Origin: Candidatus Aalborgicola bjergmarkensis
GTDB lineage: Bacteria; Pseudomonadota; Gammaproteobacteria; Burkholderiales; Burkholderiaceae_C
DNA: 64,000 nucleotides
Direction: 5' to 3'
NCBI GenBank assembly: GCA_016708725.1
Contig: JADJFE010000011.1
Location: 12,329 to 76,328 of the forward strand
The translations under genes were made by a program, and so were the position numbers. Every line of letters begins with the position of its first letter. The first letter of the stretch is position 1. Positions 37,601-45,221 of the stretch are shown in pieces. The notes below the pieces were generated by a model that ran no database searches, was not told the DNA's origin, and was given only the letters and a program-made list of their open reading frames with translations.

Positions 37601-38226
37601 AGTTCATTCCGCTGGCCGAGGAAACCGGCTTGATTCTGCCCGTCGGCTACTGGGTGCTGGAGACTGCGTGTGCACAGCTCGCAGCCTGGGAGTCGTCGGA
37701 CTTGGCCCACTTCGCGCATTTTTCGTTGGCGGTGAATGTCAGTGCCCAGCAGTTTCTTCACCCCGATTTCGTCACCCAGGTGTTGGCTGTGCTGGATAAA
37801 ACCGGAGCCGATCCCCGCAAATTGAAGCTGGAGTTGACCGAAAGCCTGTTTCTCAACAATGTCGAGGGGACCATCGACAAAATGACCACACTGAAAGCGC
37901 GGGGTGTCACGTTTTCACTGGACGATTTTGGTACCGGTTACTCGTCCCTCAATTACCTCAAACGCTTGCCGCTGGACCAGTTGAAGATCGACCAGTCGTT
38001 TGTGCGCGATGTCTTCACTTCTGCCAATGACGCAGCCATCGTGCGCACCATCGTCGCCCTGGCCCGGAGCCTGGGGCTGGCGGTGATTGCCGAAGGGGTC
38101 GAGACCGAGGAACAAAAACAGTTTCTGGCCAGTGCCGACTGCCGGGCTTTTCAGGGTTACCTCTTCAGTCGGCCCTTGCCGTTGGCGGCATTTGAACAAT
38201 TTCTTGCGCAAAATCCGGTGGCCTAG
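34633..38226 (+). CDS. Cache-HAMP-PAS-GGDEF-EAL cyclic-di-GMP signalling protein
   Basis: This protein of up to 1197 residues makes or breaks cyclic-di-GMP in response to a periplasmic signal. The order is: first helix (about 20-47), large periplasmic Cache-like region, second helix (about 549-570), HAMP, PAS (about 640-755, TDANSLILRVNQAFVELSG), GGDEF and EAL. The motif GGDEF (841-845) is intact, with an inhibitory RxxD site (832-835). The EAL motif is EVLVR (973-977), and DDFGTGYSSLNYL and AEGVETEEQ are kept, so phosphodiesterase activity is plausible. The start codon is uncertain: TTG 34633 lies in a 9-bp repeat, and later GTG or TTG codons just before NKISSIRSKL are alternatives. Confidence 0.9.
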   Translation: MEGLGGLGGLGVLPVILNKISSIRSKLVSIFVLIKVVPLLVLAALAWQGAELLGAKVVERSTGMADTMLGTIRMVGDTVINDATRALDDRSRESIERLTTDTARTIAAFLRDRDQDIMQAAQVPPGQAQYRAFLLGRDRDMFVHGPWRLSADGKQWEPATAEGPAPVVANARAELADNAKDYHARPPEYFGRRELRPLFIEMSFIGLDGRERVKVRTGDGNGNGAGLADIRDRLQTFAKAENYWSELQALKPGDIFVSEVIGSYVGSQVVGPYTPQAAAKAGIAFAPEQSAYAGTENPVGRRFRGIVRWATPVVANGKVTGYVTLALDHDHLRQFTDRLMPTEARYTPIIDAIQGNYAFLWDHKSRAISHPRDYFIVGYNADTGLPETPWMDQSLYEAWKASGQSSSEFLAQTPPFLEPSLKKKPAQALVKAGTIALDCRYLNFGPQCQGFDQLTRDGGSGSFVIFFSGLWKLTTAAAIPYHTGQYANDPRGFGFVTIGANVADFHQAATASGQRIAGVIAQQDKEFALQRVALVEAIQDNLSHTAGGLIVSTSVLVVLVILIAIWMADVLTRRITSIVEGIRRFQDGDHSSRLVVKSRDEMGLLAASFNGMADAVQDAFARMSTELEMRRQAEQQLLIAAAAFDSQEAICVTDANSLILRVNQAFVELSGYSAGELVGQNPRILQSGRHDAAFYAAMWQRIAESGFWEGEIWDKRKNGEVYPKWLTITAIKSADGTVSNYVATQTDITARKVAEDEIKYLAFYDSLTGLPNRRLLMDRLRKALATSTRSGKHGALLFVDMDNFKVLNDTLGHHMGDLLLKQVAQRLVSCVREIDTVARLGGDEFVVMLEDLSPSANDAASQTEIVGNKVLATLEPIYRIETHDYRITPSMGATLFVGHQQTLDELLKKADIAMYQAKAAGRNTIRFYDPEMQAAVTRRATLEADLRGAVADGQLLLHYQVQVDDAGRLTGAEVLVRWQHPQRGLVSPAEFIPLAEETGLILPVGYWVLETACAQLAAWESSDLAHFAHFSLAVNVSAQQFLHPDFVTQVLAVLDKTGADPRKLKLELTESLFLNNVEGTIDKMTTLKARGVTFSLDDFGTGYSSLNYLKRLPLDQLKIDQSFVRDVFTSANDAAIVRTIVALARSLGLAVIAEGVETEEQKQFLASADCRAFQGYLFSRPLPLAAFEQFLAQNPVA

Positions 38227-38295
38227 CGGTTGAGCGGATTAACGACTGTAGCGATAATGCGTGCCCATCGAAAACATCCTTGAAAAAAATCATCC

Positions 38296-38772
38296 ATGAA
38301 GATTGAAAAAGACACTGCCGTGACCCTGAGCGTCAAGCTGAACGACGCCAACGGAAAGCGCATTGACGACGACGGCCACCCCATGGTCTACCTGCACGGT
38401 GGGTATGACAACATCTTCCCCAAGGTCGAGGCTGCGCTGGACGGCCAGGAGTCCGGCTATCAGGTGACCCTGACCTTGACGCCCGACAACGCCTTTGGTC
38501 AGCGCGACGCATCCCTGGTGAAAACCATCGACAAGAAGGACTTTCCGCCCGGAGTGAAGGTCGGCGGTCAACTGCAAATCCATGGAGAAGACGGCGTTGA
38601 TCGCATCTACAACGTGGTCAAGATCAAGGGCCCGGTGGTGCATCTGGACGGCAACCATCCTTTTGCGGGACAAACCCTGCGCATCACCGTCAAGGTGGTG
38701 GAAGTGCGCGCCGCCACTGCCGAGGAAATCGCCCACAAGCACGTCCATGGCGAGCACGGCCACCACCATTGA
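38296..38772 (+). CDS. slyD: FKBP-type peptidyl-prolyl isomerase, SlyD family
   Basis: The 158-residue protein has the SlyD layout: a split FKBP domain (DTAVTLSVKLNDANGKRID; YLHGGYDNIFPKVEAALDGQ) with an insert-in-flap chaperone domain (DAFGQRD-like DNAFGQRDASLVKTI). It ends in a His-rich tail (HKHVHGEHGHHH) that should bind nickel or other metals. ATG 38296 fits the family start. Confidence 0.9.
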   Translation: MKIEKDTAVTLSVKLNDANGKRIDDDGHPMVYLHGGYDNIFPKVEAALDGQESGYQVTLTLTPDNAFGQRDASLVKTIDKKDFPPGVKVGGQLQIHGEDGVDRIYNVVKIKGPVVHLDGNHPFAGQTLRITVKVVEVRAATAEEIAHKHVHGEHGHHH

Positions 38773-38838
38773 TGCACGGATGCGCGGATGCACTGGTTGT
38801 TTGTCAGGCCAGCGCCATCTGACATGACTTCAGCCGAT

Positions 38839-39021
38839 TCACTCCGCCACGCTCCAGACCGTGGTTGCCAGTCCGGCGGCCAATACATCTGGCACGGATG
38901 GTTCATAAATTTCATGGATGCTGGGCTCCAGGCCACGCACAATGAAGGCTTCATCAAGAATCGAGCGCATACCAAAGAGGTACAAAACGGCAAATGCAAC
39001 CAGCAACGGCAAGGCCAGCGG
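38839..39021 (-). pseudogene. Orphan fragment sharing a hydrophobic segment with 49.85 kb
   Basis: The open frame of 60 codons has no usual start codon at its 5' end (an in-frame TAA lies just upstream). It opens PLALPLLVAFAVLYLFGMRS and ends VLAAGLATTVWSVAE. The first 57 bases (39021-38965) match 49848-49904 at 53 positions. The tail after the helix differs, so this is a chimeric or truncated piece of a membrane protein gene. It fills the gap between slyD and the DUF1016 gene. Confidence 0.55.
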
Positions 39022-39053
39022 GCGTTAGCGAGTGCCACCGGGAGGAATGGAGT

Positions 39054-40112
39054 ATGAATTCTGATGCATTGGCCCCCGTGGGTTATGGCGACTTCCTGGT
39101 TGAGGTCAAGACACAGATTCGTCAGCGGCAGTTGTCTGCACTGCGGGCAGTTAATACCGAGTTGATCGGGCTGTACTGGTGGATTGGTCAGAGCATCAGC
39201 CAGCGCCAGGCAAAGCTGGGCTGGGGCAAGGCGGTGGTGCAGACGCTGGCAAACGACCTGCAGACCGAGTTTCCTGGGCGCAACGGGTTTTCGGCGCGTA
39301 ACCTTTGGAACATGCTCGACTTCTACCATGACTATGCAAACAAGCCAAAACTGCAACCACTGGTTGCAGAAATCAGTTGGTCCAAGAACTTGCTGATACT
39401 GGCGCACTGCAAAGACGACCTGGAGCGTGAGTTTTACCTGCGCGCCACCGCACGCTTTGGCTGGACAAAGAACGTGCTGCGACATCAACTGGACAACCAC
39501 AGCTACCGCCAATACCTGCTGGGGCAGACCAACTTTGATGCGGCGGTGCCGGACAGCATCAAGGCGCAGGCGCTGCTGGCCGTCAAAGACCACTATACCT
39601 TTGACTTTCTGGGTCTGGCTGAACAGCATTCCGAACGGGAGCTGGAACAGTCACTGGTGGCTAACCTGCGCAGTTTTCTGGCGGAAATGGGCGGTGCGTT
39701 CACCTTTGTGGGCAACCAGTTCAAGCTGGAAAGCGATGGCCGCGAATACTTTATCGACCTGCTGCTGTTTCACCGGCGGCTGCGCTGTCTGGTAGCGATT
39801 GAGTTGAAAATTGGCGAGTTCAAACCCGAGCACAAGGGGCAGATCGAGTTCTATCTGGATCAGCTGGACCAGAACCACCGCATGGAAGGAGAAAACCCGC
39901 CCATTGGCATTGTGATTTGCCGCAGCAAGACGCGCACGATGGTGGAATACGCGCTACGCACCATGACCCGTCCGTTGGGCATTGCCACCTACACCGTCAC
40001 CCCGCAATTGCCCGCAAACTTTCAAGGCGAGTTGCCCAGTCCCGAACAAATCGCGCAACGTCTGGCTGGCTGGGCAGGCGGTTCGCAGGAGTTTGATGAG
40101 GATATGGTATGA
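39054..40112 (+). CDS. DUF1016 (YhcG-like) PD-(D/E)XK nuclease-fold protein
   Basis: The 352-residue protein has the N-terminal DUF1016 helical region (NTELIGLYWWIGQSISQRQ, GFSARNLWNMLDFYHDY) and a C-terminal nuclease core REYFIDLLLFHRRLRCLVAIELK with the D...ExK residues. YhcG-like proteins are linked to mobile DNA and defence; the cellular role is not settled. The start ATG 39054 follows GGAGGA. It is the first gene of the accessory island. Confidence 0.88.
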   Translation: MNSDALAPVGYGDFLVEVKTQIRQRQLSALRAVNTELIGLYWWIGQSISQRQAKLGWGKAVVQTLANDLQTEFPGRNGFSARNLWNMLDFYHDYANKPKLQPLVAEISWSKNLLILAHCKDDLEREFYLRATARFGWTKNVLRHQLDNHSYRQYLLGQTNFDAAVPDSIKAQALLAVKDHYTFDFLGLAEQHSERELEQSLVANLRSFLAEMGGAFTFVGNQFKLESDGREYFIDLLLFHRRLRCLVAIELKIGEFKPEHKGQIEFYLDQLDQNHRMEGENPPIGIVICRSKTRTMVEYALRTMTRPLGIATYTVTPQLPANFQGELPSPEQIAQRLAGWAGGSQEFDEDMV

Positions 40113-40240
40113 GTTGGTCCCAGGGCCGCTCCCTGGTGCCGGGGTATTCCAGATAAATCCATCGCAATCTGGAATTTTCTTGTCCGGCATTATGAAATAC
40201 TCCACAAGGTCTGGATTTACGGCATAGCCTTCGCCGTGAC

Positions 40241-40690
40241 ATGCTCGGTCATGCATCCTTTGGCGGGTCTCTGCACTATTGCGCGCTGGACGAAGCACAG
40301 AGCTTTGTGCCCAGTGTGCCAACCATTGCCATTTCCATCCTCTCGCCCGACCGGGCGCCAGCCGTTTTGCATGCCGACATCACGCCGGTGCTCAGGCTGT
40401 ATTTTCAGGATGCCACGGGTGGGCAAGATGCACCCGTGCGTGCAGGGCTGTTCACCCAGGACCATGCCCGTGCGGTGGTTGCATTCCTGCGCGCACACCA
40501 CGACAAGCCCCAGCCTTGCCACCTGATGGTACATTGCGAGGCCGGAATTTCGCGCTCGGCGGCGGTTGCCGTGTTTGCCGTGTTTGCCGCCAGTGAATGC
40601 GATCTGGCCTTGCGCGGAAAATTCGCCTTCCTCAATCCTTGGGTGCTCAACGTCCTGGTGCGCACCACCTATCCGCACTATGCGTTTTAA
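40241..40690 (+). CDS. Cysteine-based (dual-specificity-like) phosphatase domain protein
   Basis: The 149-residue protein has the P-loop HCEAGISRSAAV, matching HCxxGxxRS of cysteine phosphatases, and an upstream PVLRLYFQDAT block with the likely general acid Asp. It probably removes phosphate from a protein or other phosphoester. The start at ATG 40241 is uncertain, as no strong ribosome site is visible. Confidence 0.75.
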   Translation: MLGHASFGGSLHYCALDEAQSFVPSVPTIAISILSPDRAPAVLHADITPVLRLYFQDATGGQDAPVRAGLFTQDHARAVVAFLRAHHDKPQPCHLMVHCEAGISRSAAVAVFAVFAASECDLALRGKFAFLNPWVLNVLVRTTYPHYAF

Positions 40691-40730
40691 CCACTTCCGC
40701 AGTGGAATCACGGGGGCAAGCAGACGGCCA

Positions 40731-41117
40731 TCAAACGATCTGTATAGCCCCAGGGTATTGGCTTACCCGCGTGTCGGCGGTTAGCAGTGTGATGCCTTCC
40801 ACGCTGGCCTGGGCCACGAGAATCCGGTCAAACGGGTCTTTGTGCAGCGGTGGCAGCTTGTCCACGAATACGGCGTGCGCGCTGGTGATGGCCAATTCAG
40901 CATACTGGTTGTCCAGCAAACCGCGCCTGAGCAGCCGGGCATCCACCACAAAATCCACCCGCCCCAGGCTGTTCTTGATGGTGATTTCCCACAAACTGGC
41001 GGCACTGAAGAACAGCGCATTCTCCGAATCGTTGATCAGGGCGCGTGCTTTGGCGGACAAACGTTGCGGCTCGCCAGCTGCCCACAGCAAAAGATGCGTG
41101 TCCAGCAAAAACTTCAT
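40731..41117 (-). CDS. PIN-domain toxin (VapC-like)
   Basis: The 128-residue PIN protein opens MKFLLDTHLLLWA (Asp6) and carries SLWEITIKN and DPFDRILVAQA, giving the acidic residues of the PIN nuclease site. Such toxins cut tRNA or other RNA. It overlaps the antitoxin gene by four bases. A fragment of its first codons is duplicated at 42697-42741. Confidence 0.92.
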   Translation of the reverse strand: MKFLLDTHLLLWAAGEPQRLSAKARALINDSENALFFSAASLWEITIKNSLGRVDFVVDARLLRRGLLDNQYAELAITSAHAVFVDKLPPLHKDPFDRILVAQASVEGITLLTADTRVSQYPGAIQIV

Positions 41118-41362
41118 GGAGCCGTGCCCGTGAAAAGCGCTTCTATGGCGGCATCCCCCATGCGGTCGAAGTCCGGCGGCACCTGCACCATCCCTTGCAT
41201 AAAGCCCAGTCTTTTCGCGGGAACCTCCGCACCGCTGGAAATGGCCGTTACCTGGACCAAAGGCTTGCCAGCTTTGGCAATGATAAAAGGCTCCCCCTGC
41301 GCGGCCTGCGCTACCAGCCGCGAGAGCTGGGTCTTGGCTTCATGGATGTTGACGGTCTGCAT
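41114..41362 (-). CDS. Phd/YefM-family antitoxin
   Basis: The 82-residue protein opens MQTVNIHEAKTQLSRLVAQA and contains AKAGKPLVQVTAIS, the Phd fold that binds DNA and neutralises its partner. The end of the gene overlaps the PIN toxin (ATGA). The operator-like inverted repeat at 41381-41408 is 19 bases upstream, fitting self-repression. Confidence 0.9.
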   Translation of the reverse strand: MQTVNIHEAKTQLSRLVAQAAQGEPFIIAKAGKPLVQVTAISSGAEVPAKRLGFMQGMVQVPPDFDRMGDAAIEALFTGTAP

Positions 41363-41380
41363 GGCCTTCCTTGTGACTTT

Positions 41381-41408
41381 GTAAACTAAGCTGATGGACT
41401 AAGTTTAC
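41381..41408 (-). promoter_or_regulatory. Inverted repeat, likely operator of the PIN/Phd pair
   Basis: GTAAACTAAG (41381-41390) and CTAAGTTTAC (41399-41408) are inverted with one mismatch, centred just upstream of the antitoxin start. The position fits Phd-type autoregulation; no experiment supports it yet. Confidence 0.55.
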
Positions 41409-41452
41409 TTGGGGATAGTTCAGCCATCAAGTAAGTGACGCTATCCAGATGG

Positions 41453-41512
41453 GGCTTTTTTAGCATCAAAATAGCCTATAACCCCCGTGGAACGTGCGGG
41501 TGCAGCTACAGA
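41453..41512 (-). repeat. Dispersed element, copy 7
   Basis: On the minus strand: GTAGCTGCACCCGCACGTTC, CACGGGGGTTATAGGC, TATTTTGATGCTAAAAA. It is very close to the 5' half of the long form at 46343. It lies between the Phd operator and the first Rpn gene. Confidence 0.7.
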
Positions 41513-41564
41513 AAGAATAGTGTATCTCCGCAGTCGCATCAGCGTGAACACGGTAAACCGCAAC

Positions 41565-41621
41565 GCGAGCCTTTGCATGCCACGTTGACAGGCATGCTGC
41601 CTGCGGTGGATGCGCATCTGG
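41565..41621 (+). other. Displaced fragment of the S41-ankyrin gene
   Basis: These 57 bases match 43061-43117, inside the S41 gene, at 50 positions (GCGAGC...TTGCA.GCCAC.TTGAC, ending GGATGCGCATCTGG). It lies just upstream of the first Rpn gene, 1.5 kb from its source. Confidence 0.6.
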
Positions 41622-41640
41622 CCATGCCTACAATGCCACC

Positions 41641-42465
41641 ATGGCACAGCACGACAACGGTTACAAAAATCTGTTCTCGCACCCGGAAATGGTACGCGAC
41701 CTGCTCACGGGTTTTGTCCACGAGCCGTGGGTGGCCGAGCTGGATTTCTCTACGCTGGAAAAGGTCAGCGGCAGTTATGTTTCTGACGATTTGCGCGACC
41801 GTGAGGACGATATTGTCTGGCGCGTGCGGTTCCAGAATCGTTGGCTCTACGTCTATCTGCTGCTGGAGTTTCAGTCCACAGTGAACGACTTTATGGCCGT
41901 GCGGCTATTGACCTACGTGGGGCTCTTGTACCAGGACATCATCAAGCAGGAAGCGTGGACGCCAGAGCGCAAGCTGCCCCCGGTGTTGCCGCTGGTGCTC
42001 TACAACGGAACCCGGCGCTGGGATGCGGCGCAAGAGGTGAGCGAATTGATCGAGCCTTTGCCGGGACGCTTGCAAGACTACGCGCCACGCTTGCGGTATT
42101 TGTTGCTGGATGAAGGCTCCATAGACGAAAGCAGCGCGCTGGAATTGCAAAACCTGGTGGCCGCCTTGTTCCGGTTGGAGAAAAGCCGCACGCCCCAGAG
42201 GATGATCCAGGCAATAGGCGCATTGGTGGACTGGCTGCAAGCGCCTGCCCAGACCAGCATCCGCCGTGCATTTACCGTGTGGATACGGCGCGTGCTGCTA
42301 CCATCACGTTTGCCCGGAACCATACTGCCCGAGGCGGGCGATTTACTGGAGGTGAAAACCATGCTGGCTGAAACGGTACAAAACTGGACGCAACAATGGA
42401 TGCAAGAGGGGCTGCAACAGGGGCTGCAACAGAGGGGGTGCTTCAAGGTGAAGCCAATTTGCTAG
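41641..42465 (+). CDS. Rpn-family recombination-promoting nuclease, C-terminus frameshifted
   Basis: The 274-residue product matches Rpn/PD-(D/E)XK transposase-like nucleases: MAQHDNGYKNLFSHPEMVRD, LDFSTLEKVSGSYVSDDLR, DDIVWRVRF and YLLLEFQS with the D...ExQ core. After the glutamine-rich EGLQQGLQQ the frame breaks at a GGGGG run near 42433. In the next frame the family tail continues (VLQGEANLLERLLVKRFGPL, then LASATKDQLECW) to 42614, with one internal TAA. The catalytic domain is intact; the tail is decayed. Confidence 0.82.
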   Translation: MAQHDNGYKNLFSHPEMVRDLLTGFVHEPWVAELDFSTLEKVSGSYVSDDLRDREDDIVWRVRFQNRWLYVYLLLEFQSTVNDFMAVRLLTYVGLLYQDIIKQEAWTPERKLPPVLPLVLYNGTRRWDAAQEVSELIEPLPGRLQDYAPRLRYLLLDEGSIDESSALELQNLVAALFRLEKSRTPQRMIQAIGALVDWLQAPAQTSIRRAFTVWIRRVLLPSRLPGTILPEAGDLLEVKTMLAETVQNWTQQWMQEGLQQGLQQRGCFKVKPIC

Positions 42466-42614
42466 AGCGCCTGCTTGTCAAGCGGTTCGGCCCATTGCCG
42501 CAGGCCACGCGCGCGTAACTCGCCAGCGCCACAAAAGATCAGCTGGAGTGTTGGGCCGAGCGTGTGCTGGATGCGCCCACTTTGCAAGCAGTCTTTGGCG
42601 ATTTGCAAAACTAA
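42466..42614 (+). pseudogene. Out-of-frame tail of the first Rpn gene
   Basis: In the +1 frame this encodes LLERLLVKRFGPLPQATRA, a TAA, then LASATKDQLECWAERVLDA and AVFGDLQN. The second Rpn protein (48.6-47.6 kb) has the matching intact tail LLLTLLSARFGQVPEDV, which shows that this is lost coding sequence. Confidence 0.65.
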
Positions 42615-42696
42615 ACCCGATTTGGCATTACCTTCTTGCGCATTTCTCCCGGCAACCCAATAGACCTACATCCCTCGTGGGAAGCCAGCCGTTCAT

Positions 42697-42741
42697 AGCA
42701 GAAGATGCGTGTCCAGTAGAAACTTCATGGGGCCGTGCCCG
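42697..42741 (-). other. Displaced fragment of the Phd/PIN junction
   Basis: It repeats the last antitoxin codons (TGTAP, stop) and the first PIN codons (MKFLLDTHLLL) with a few changes. The intact copy is at 41090-41132. After these codons the frame stops. It lies in the 270-bp gap before the S41 gene, which otherwise shows nothing. Confidence 0.65.
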
Positions 42742-42885
42742 TGTCGGCGCCCACCAATCACGCCGCTGGCCATTCGGAGACATCTCCGCGCAAACGGGTT
42801 GTTGCACGCAACAACCACGGTCTTGTGGACCGTTTTTTCGATGAATACATGCGCCCCATGGTATGAAACCGGCACATCACCCATC

Positions 42886-44946
42886 ATGATGACACGAGCG
42901 TCTTTCATCATCCGCCTGGCGCTGCTGTTTGCACTGTGCATGCCGATTTTCCCGGCCCACGCCGCCGAGCCGCCCCACCCCTGCGGCGCAGTCGCATGGA
43001 TGGATGAAATCCGGATTTTGCAAGCCGACTTTGAGCGCGAGCGTGGCAGCGCATTCACGCGCGAGCTTTTGCAGGCCACATTGACCAGCATGCTGCCCGC
43101 CGTGGATGCGCATCTGGTGGTGCGGCGACCAGTCAGCGCCAACCCCAATTGGCTGGTACGGTGGGAAGGCAGCAGCAATGACACATCCACGCCGTTTTAC
43201 GCCGTGCTGGACAACACCGATGCACGCGATCTGTACCGTGGCGTTCTGGCCCAGGCCTGCTTGCTCTTGCGCCAGAAAGACCCGGAAAAAGCCGGGCGTT
43301 GGCTATCGGGCACATGGCGCAGTTTATGGAGTGAATTTGAAAAGGCTTTCATCGCCCAACTGGACGACCCCGCAGCCGCCTTTGGCTTCAGCGACACCGC
43401 GCTGTCCATTGAAAGCCCCAGCGTCAAATCCGCCAACGAATGGTATTCCTTGCAGTGGCTGGATCGCGCATTCGGCATTGCCCGTCTCTACCTGCCGGAC
43501 CTGTACAACTATGCCGCACCGCCGATAGACGAGGAACTGGCCCAACTGCGCGCACAGGCGCCCGTCAAAACCCTGATCCTCGATCTGCGTGATGCTGGCG
43601 GCGGTAGTGTGGACATACTCCAGACCCTGCTTGCCCGCTTTCTGCCAGTCGGCACGCTGGCCTATACGCTGCGCAAGCACCAGGGCCAGGAAACTGAAGT
43701 GCGCGTCAAGGAAAACACTTCGCCCCAGGCTGACCGGCAGATGCGGTTGATCGTGCTGACTTCCAAAAAAACACGCAGTGGCATGGAACTGCTGGCGGGT
43801 GCCCTGCAAGCCAATGGCCGCGCCGTCGTGACCGGGGAGCCAACAGCAGGCATGGCCGGGTACAAGCGCATCCTCAAGCTCTCCGATGACAATTCCCTGC
43901 TCCTGACCGACGCACTGCCGCGCTTTGCGGGCCAGACGCAGACCGTGCGGCGCATCACGCCCAATACGGCGGCGGCACAGAAAGCGCTCACCATCGCGCT
44001 GGCCACGCTGGCGGAAAATGGCCAGCAGCCCGAAAACCCCTTCATCCGGCCTGACGAGCACCGTTTCCCGCTGGTGCAGGCCGTGCTGGAGCGCAACTCC
44101 GAGGAGGCCTTGCGCCTGATCGACGCCGGTGCGCCCCTGGATGTGGAAGCCAGCCGGGATGCTATGCACCATGCCATGCCCTACCACTTTCAACCCGAAG
44201 CCTACGGTCAAACCCCTGCCATCGGGTACCCGCTGGCCATTGCTGCGGCAGCCCAGGGAATGCCCAAGGTATTGGAGGCTATCGGCAAACGCGCGCCAGA
44301 GCTATTGCGGCGCACGGACACCGACAACCGCAACGCCCTGGCCTACGCTGCCCTGGGTGGATTCGTTCGCAGCACGCGCATCCTGCTTGGCCATGGCCTT
44401 GACCCACTGCACCGCGCCAGGGTGTATCCGATTCTCAATACACCGCTGGAGCTGGCCACGCATTTAAGGCACGCTGACGTGGTGGCCCTACTGATGGCAG
44501 CCATTCCACGCGAACGGCTGGGGCATACCGCTGTGCTGGAGTCGGTATGGATTGCCGCCGGAAGAAACGATCTGCCCACACTCCAGGCCTTGCTGGAAGG
44601 CGGCGCTGACCCCAACTACATCGCCCCGCAAGGCGGCACGGCGCTGATTGATGTTGTCAAATACCGCAAGATCGACCTGGTGCGCTTGCTGCTCAAGCAC
44701 GGTGCCACGGTGGACGACCATCTGTACCGGGGTCTGAACGTCTTGCAGTATGCAGAAAAAGAAGCTGCCAACGGCGACCCGGTGGCCAGGGAAATCCTCG
44801 AACTGATCCGCACCGCGCCCAGGCAGGATCGCGGCTGGAAAAAATCCAGAGACACCGAAGCGCTCGAACAGCTCTGGAAAATGATCGAGAACCCTGGAAA
44901 ACCCGCAAAACCCGAAGAGTCCAAAAAGGAGAAAGCACCACCATGA
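42886..44946 (+). CDS. Secreted S41-like peptidase fused to ankyrin repeats
   Basis: The 686-residue protein has a signal peptide (SFIIRLALLFALCMPIFPAHA). The S41 core spans about 225-345: LILDLRDAGGGSVDILQ, then RSGMELLAGALQ with candidate nucleophile Ser298, then TGEPTAGMAGYK. In active tail-specific proteases a lysine follows TxG; here that position is Met323, and the nearest lysine is Lys327, so activity is doubtful. Ankyrin-type repeats follow from about 385 to 635 (HRFPLVQAVLERNSEEALRLIDAG; TALIDVVKYRKIDLVRLLLKHGA). The C-terminus is basic and rich in Pro and Lys. I start it at ATG 42886 because the signal peptide follows. Confidence 0.72.
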   Translation: MMTRASFIIRLALLFALCMPIFPAHAAEPPHPCGAVAWMDEIRILQADFERERGSAFTRELLQATLTSMLPAVDAHLVVRRPVSANPNWLVRWEGSSNDTSTPFYAVLDNTDARDLYRGVLAQACLLLRQKDPEKAGRWLSGTWRSLWSEFEKAFIAQLDDPAAAFGFSDTALSIESPSVKSANEWYSLQWLDRAFGIARLYLPDLYNYAAPPIDEELAQLRAQAPVKTLILDLRDAGGGSVDILQTLLARFLPVGTLAYTLRKHQGQETEVRVKENTSPQADRQMRLIVLTSKKTRSGMELLAGALQANGRAVVTGEPTAGMAGYKRILKLSDDNSLLLTDALPRFAGQTQTVRRITPNTAAAQKALTIALATLAENGQQPENPFIRPDEHRFPLVQAVLERNSEEALRLIDAGAPLDVEASRDAMHHAMPYHFQPEAYGQTPAIGYPLAIAAAAQGMPKVLEAIGKRAPELLRRTDTDNRNALAYAALGGFVRSTRILLGHGLDPLHRARVYPILNTPLELATHLRHADVVALLMAAIPRERLGHTAVLESVWIAAGRNDLPTLQALLEGGADPNYIAPQGGTALIDVVKYRKIDLVRLLLKHGATVDDHLYRGLNVLQYAEKEAANGDPVAREILELIRTAPRQDRGWKKSRDTEALEQLWKMIENPGKPAKPEESKKEKAPP

Positions 44947-44999
44947 TCGTCGGCATTGATCTGGAATGCCGTGGAAGTGTGGAAGTGGGGTGTGATTCA
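44943..44999 (+). pseudogene. 5' stub of a gene cut near the IS110 element
   Basis: ATGATCGTCGGCATTGATCT overlaps the S41 stop by four bases and starts a frame MIVGIDLECRGSVEVG. The frame soon enters sequence belonging to the IS110 region. It is probably the beginning of the next operon gene, truncated by insertion. The exact break is not certain. Confidence 0.4.
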
Positions 45000-45221
45000 G
45001 GTGATGTGGCCGTTGGGTTTTACTCCCTTGTATGCTTCACAAACAGGGAGATCATAAAGAAGTTGGGATTTTGTTTTGGGAGTTATCCACAGCCCGTTAT
45101 TCCCTTTGAGACCCAGAACTCGTGGGCGAGCTTTTGGCGTGGATAACTGACCATTTATCTTAAAACCGAACAGTTGCTTGTTGGCCAACATTGGACCTCG
45201 TATTTGCAAGGATGGTGTTTG

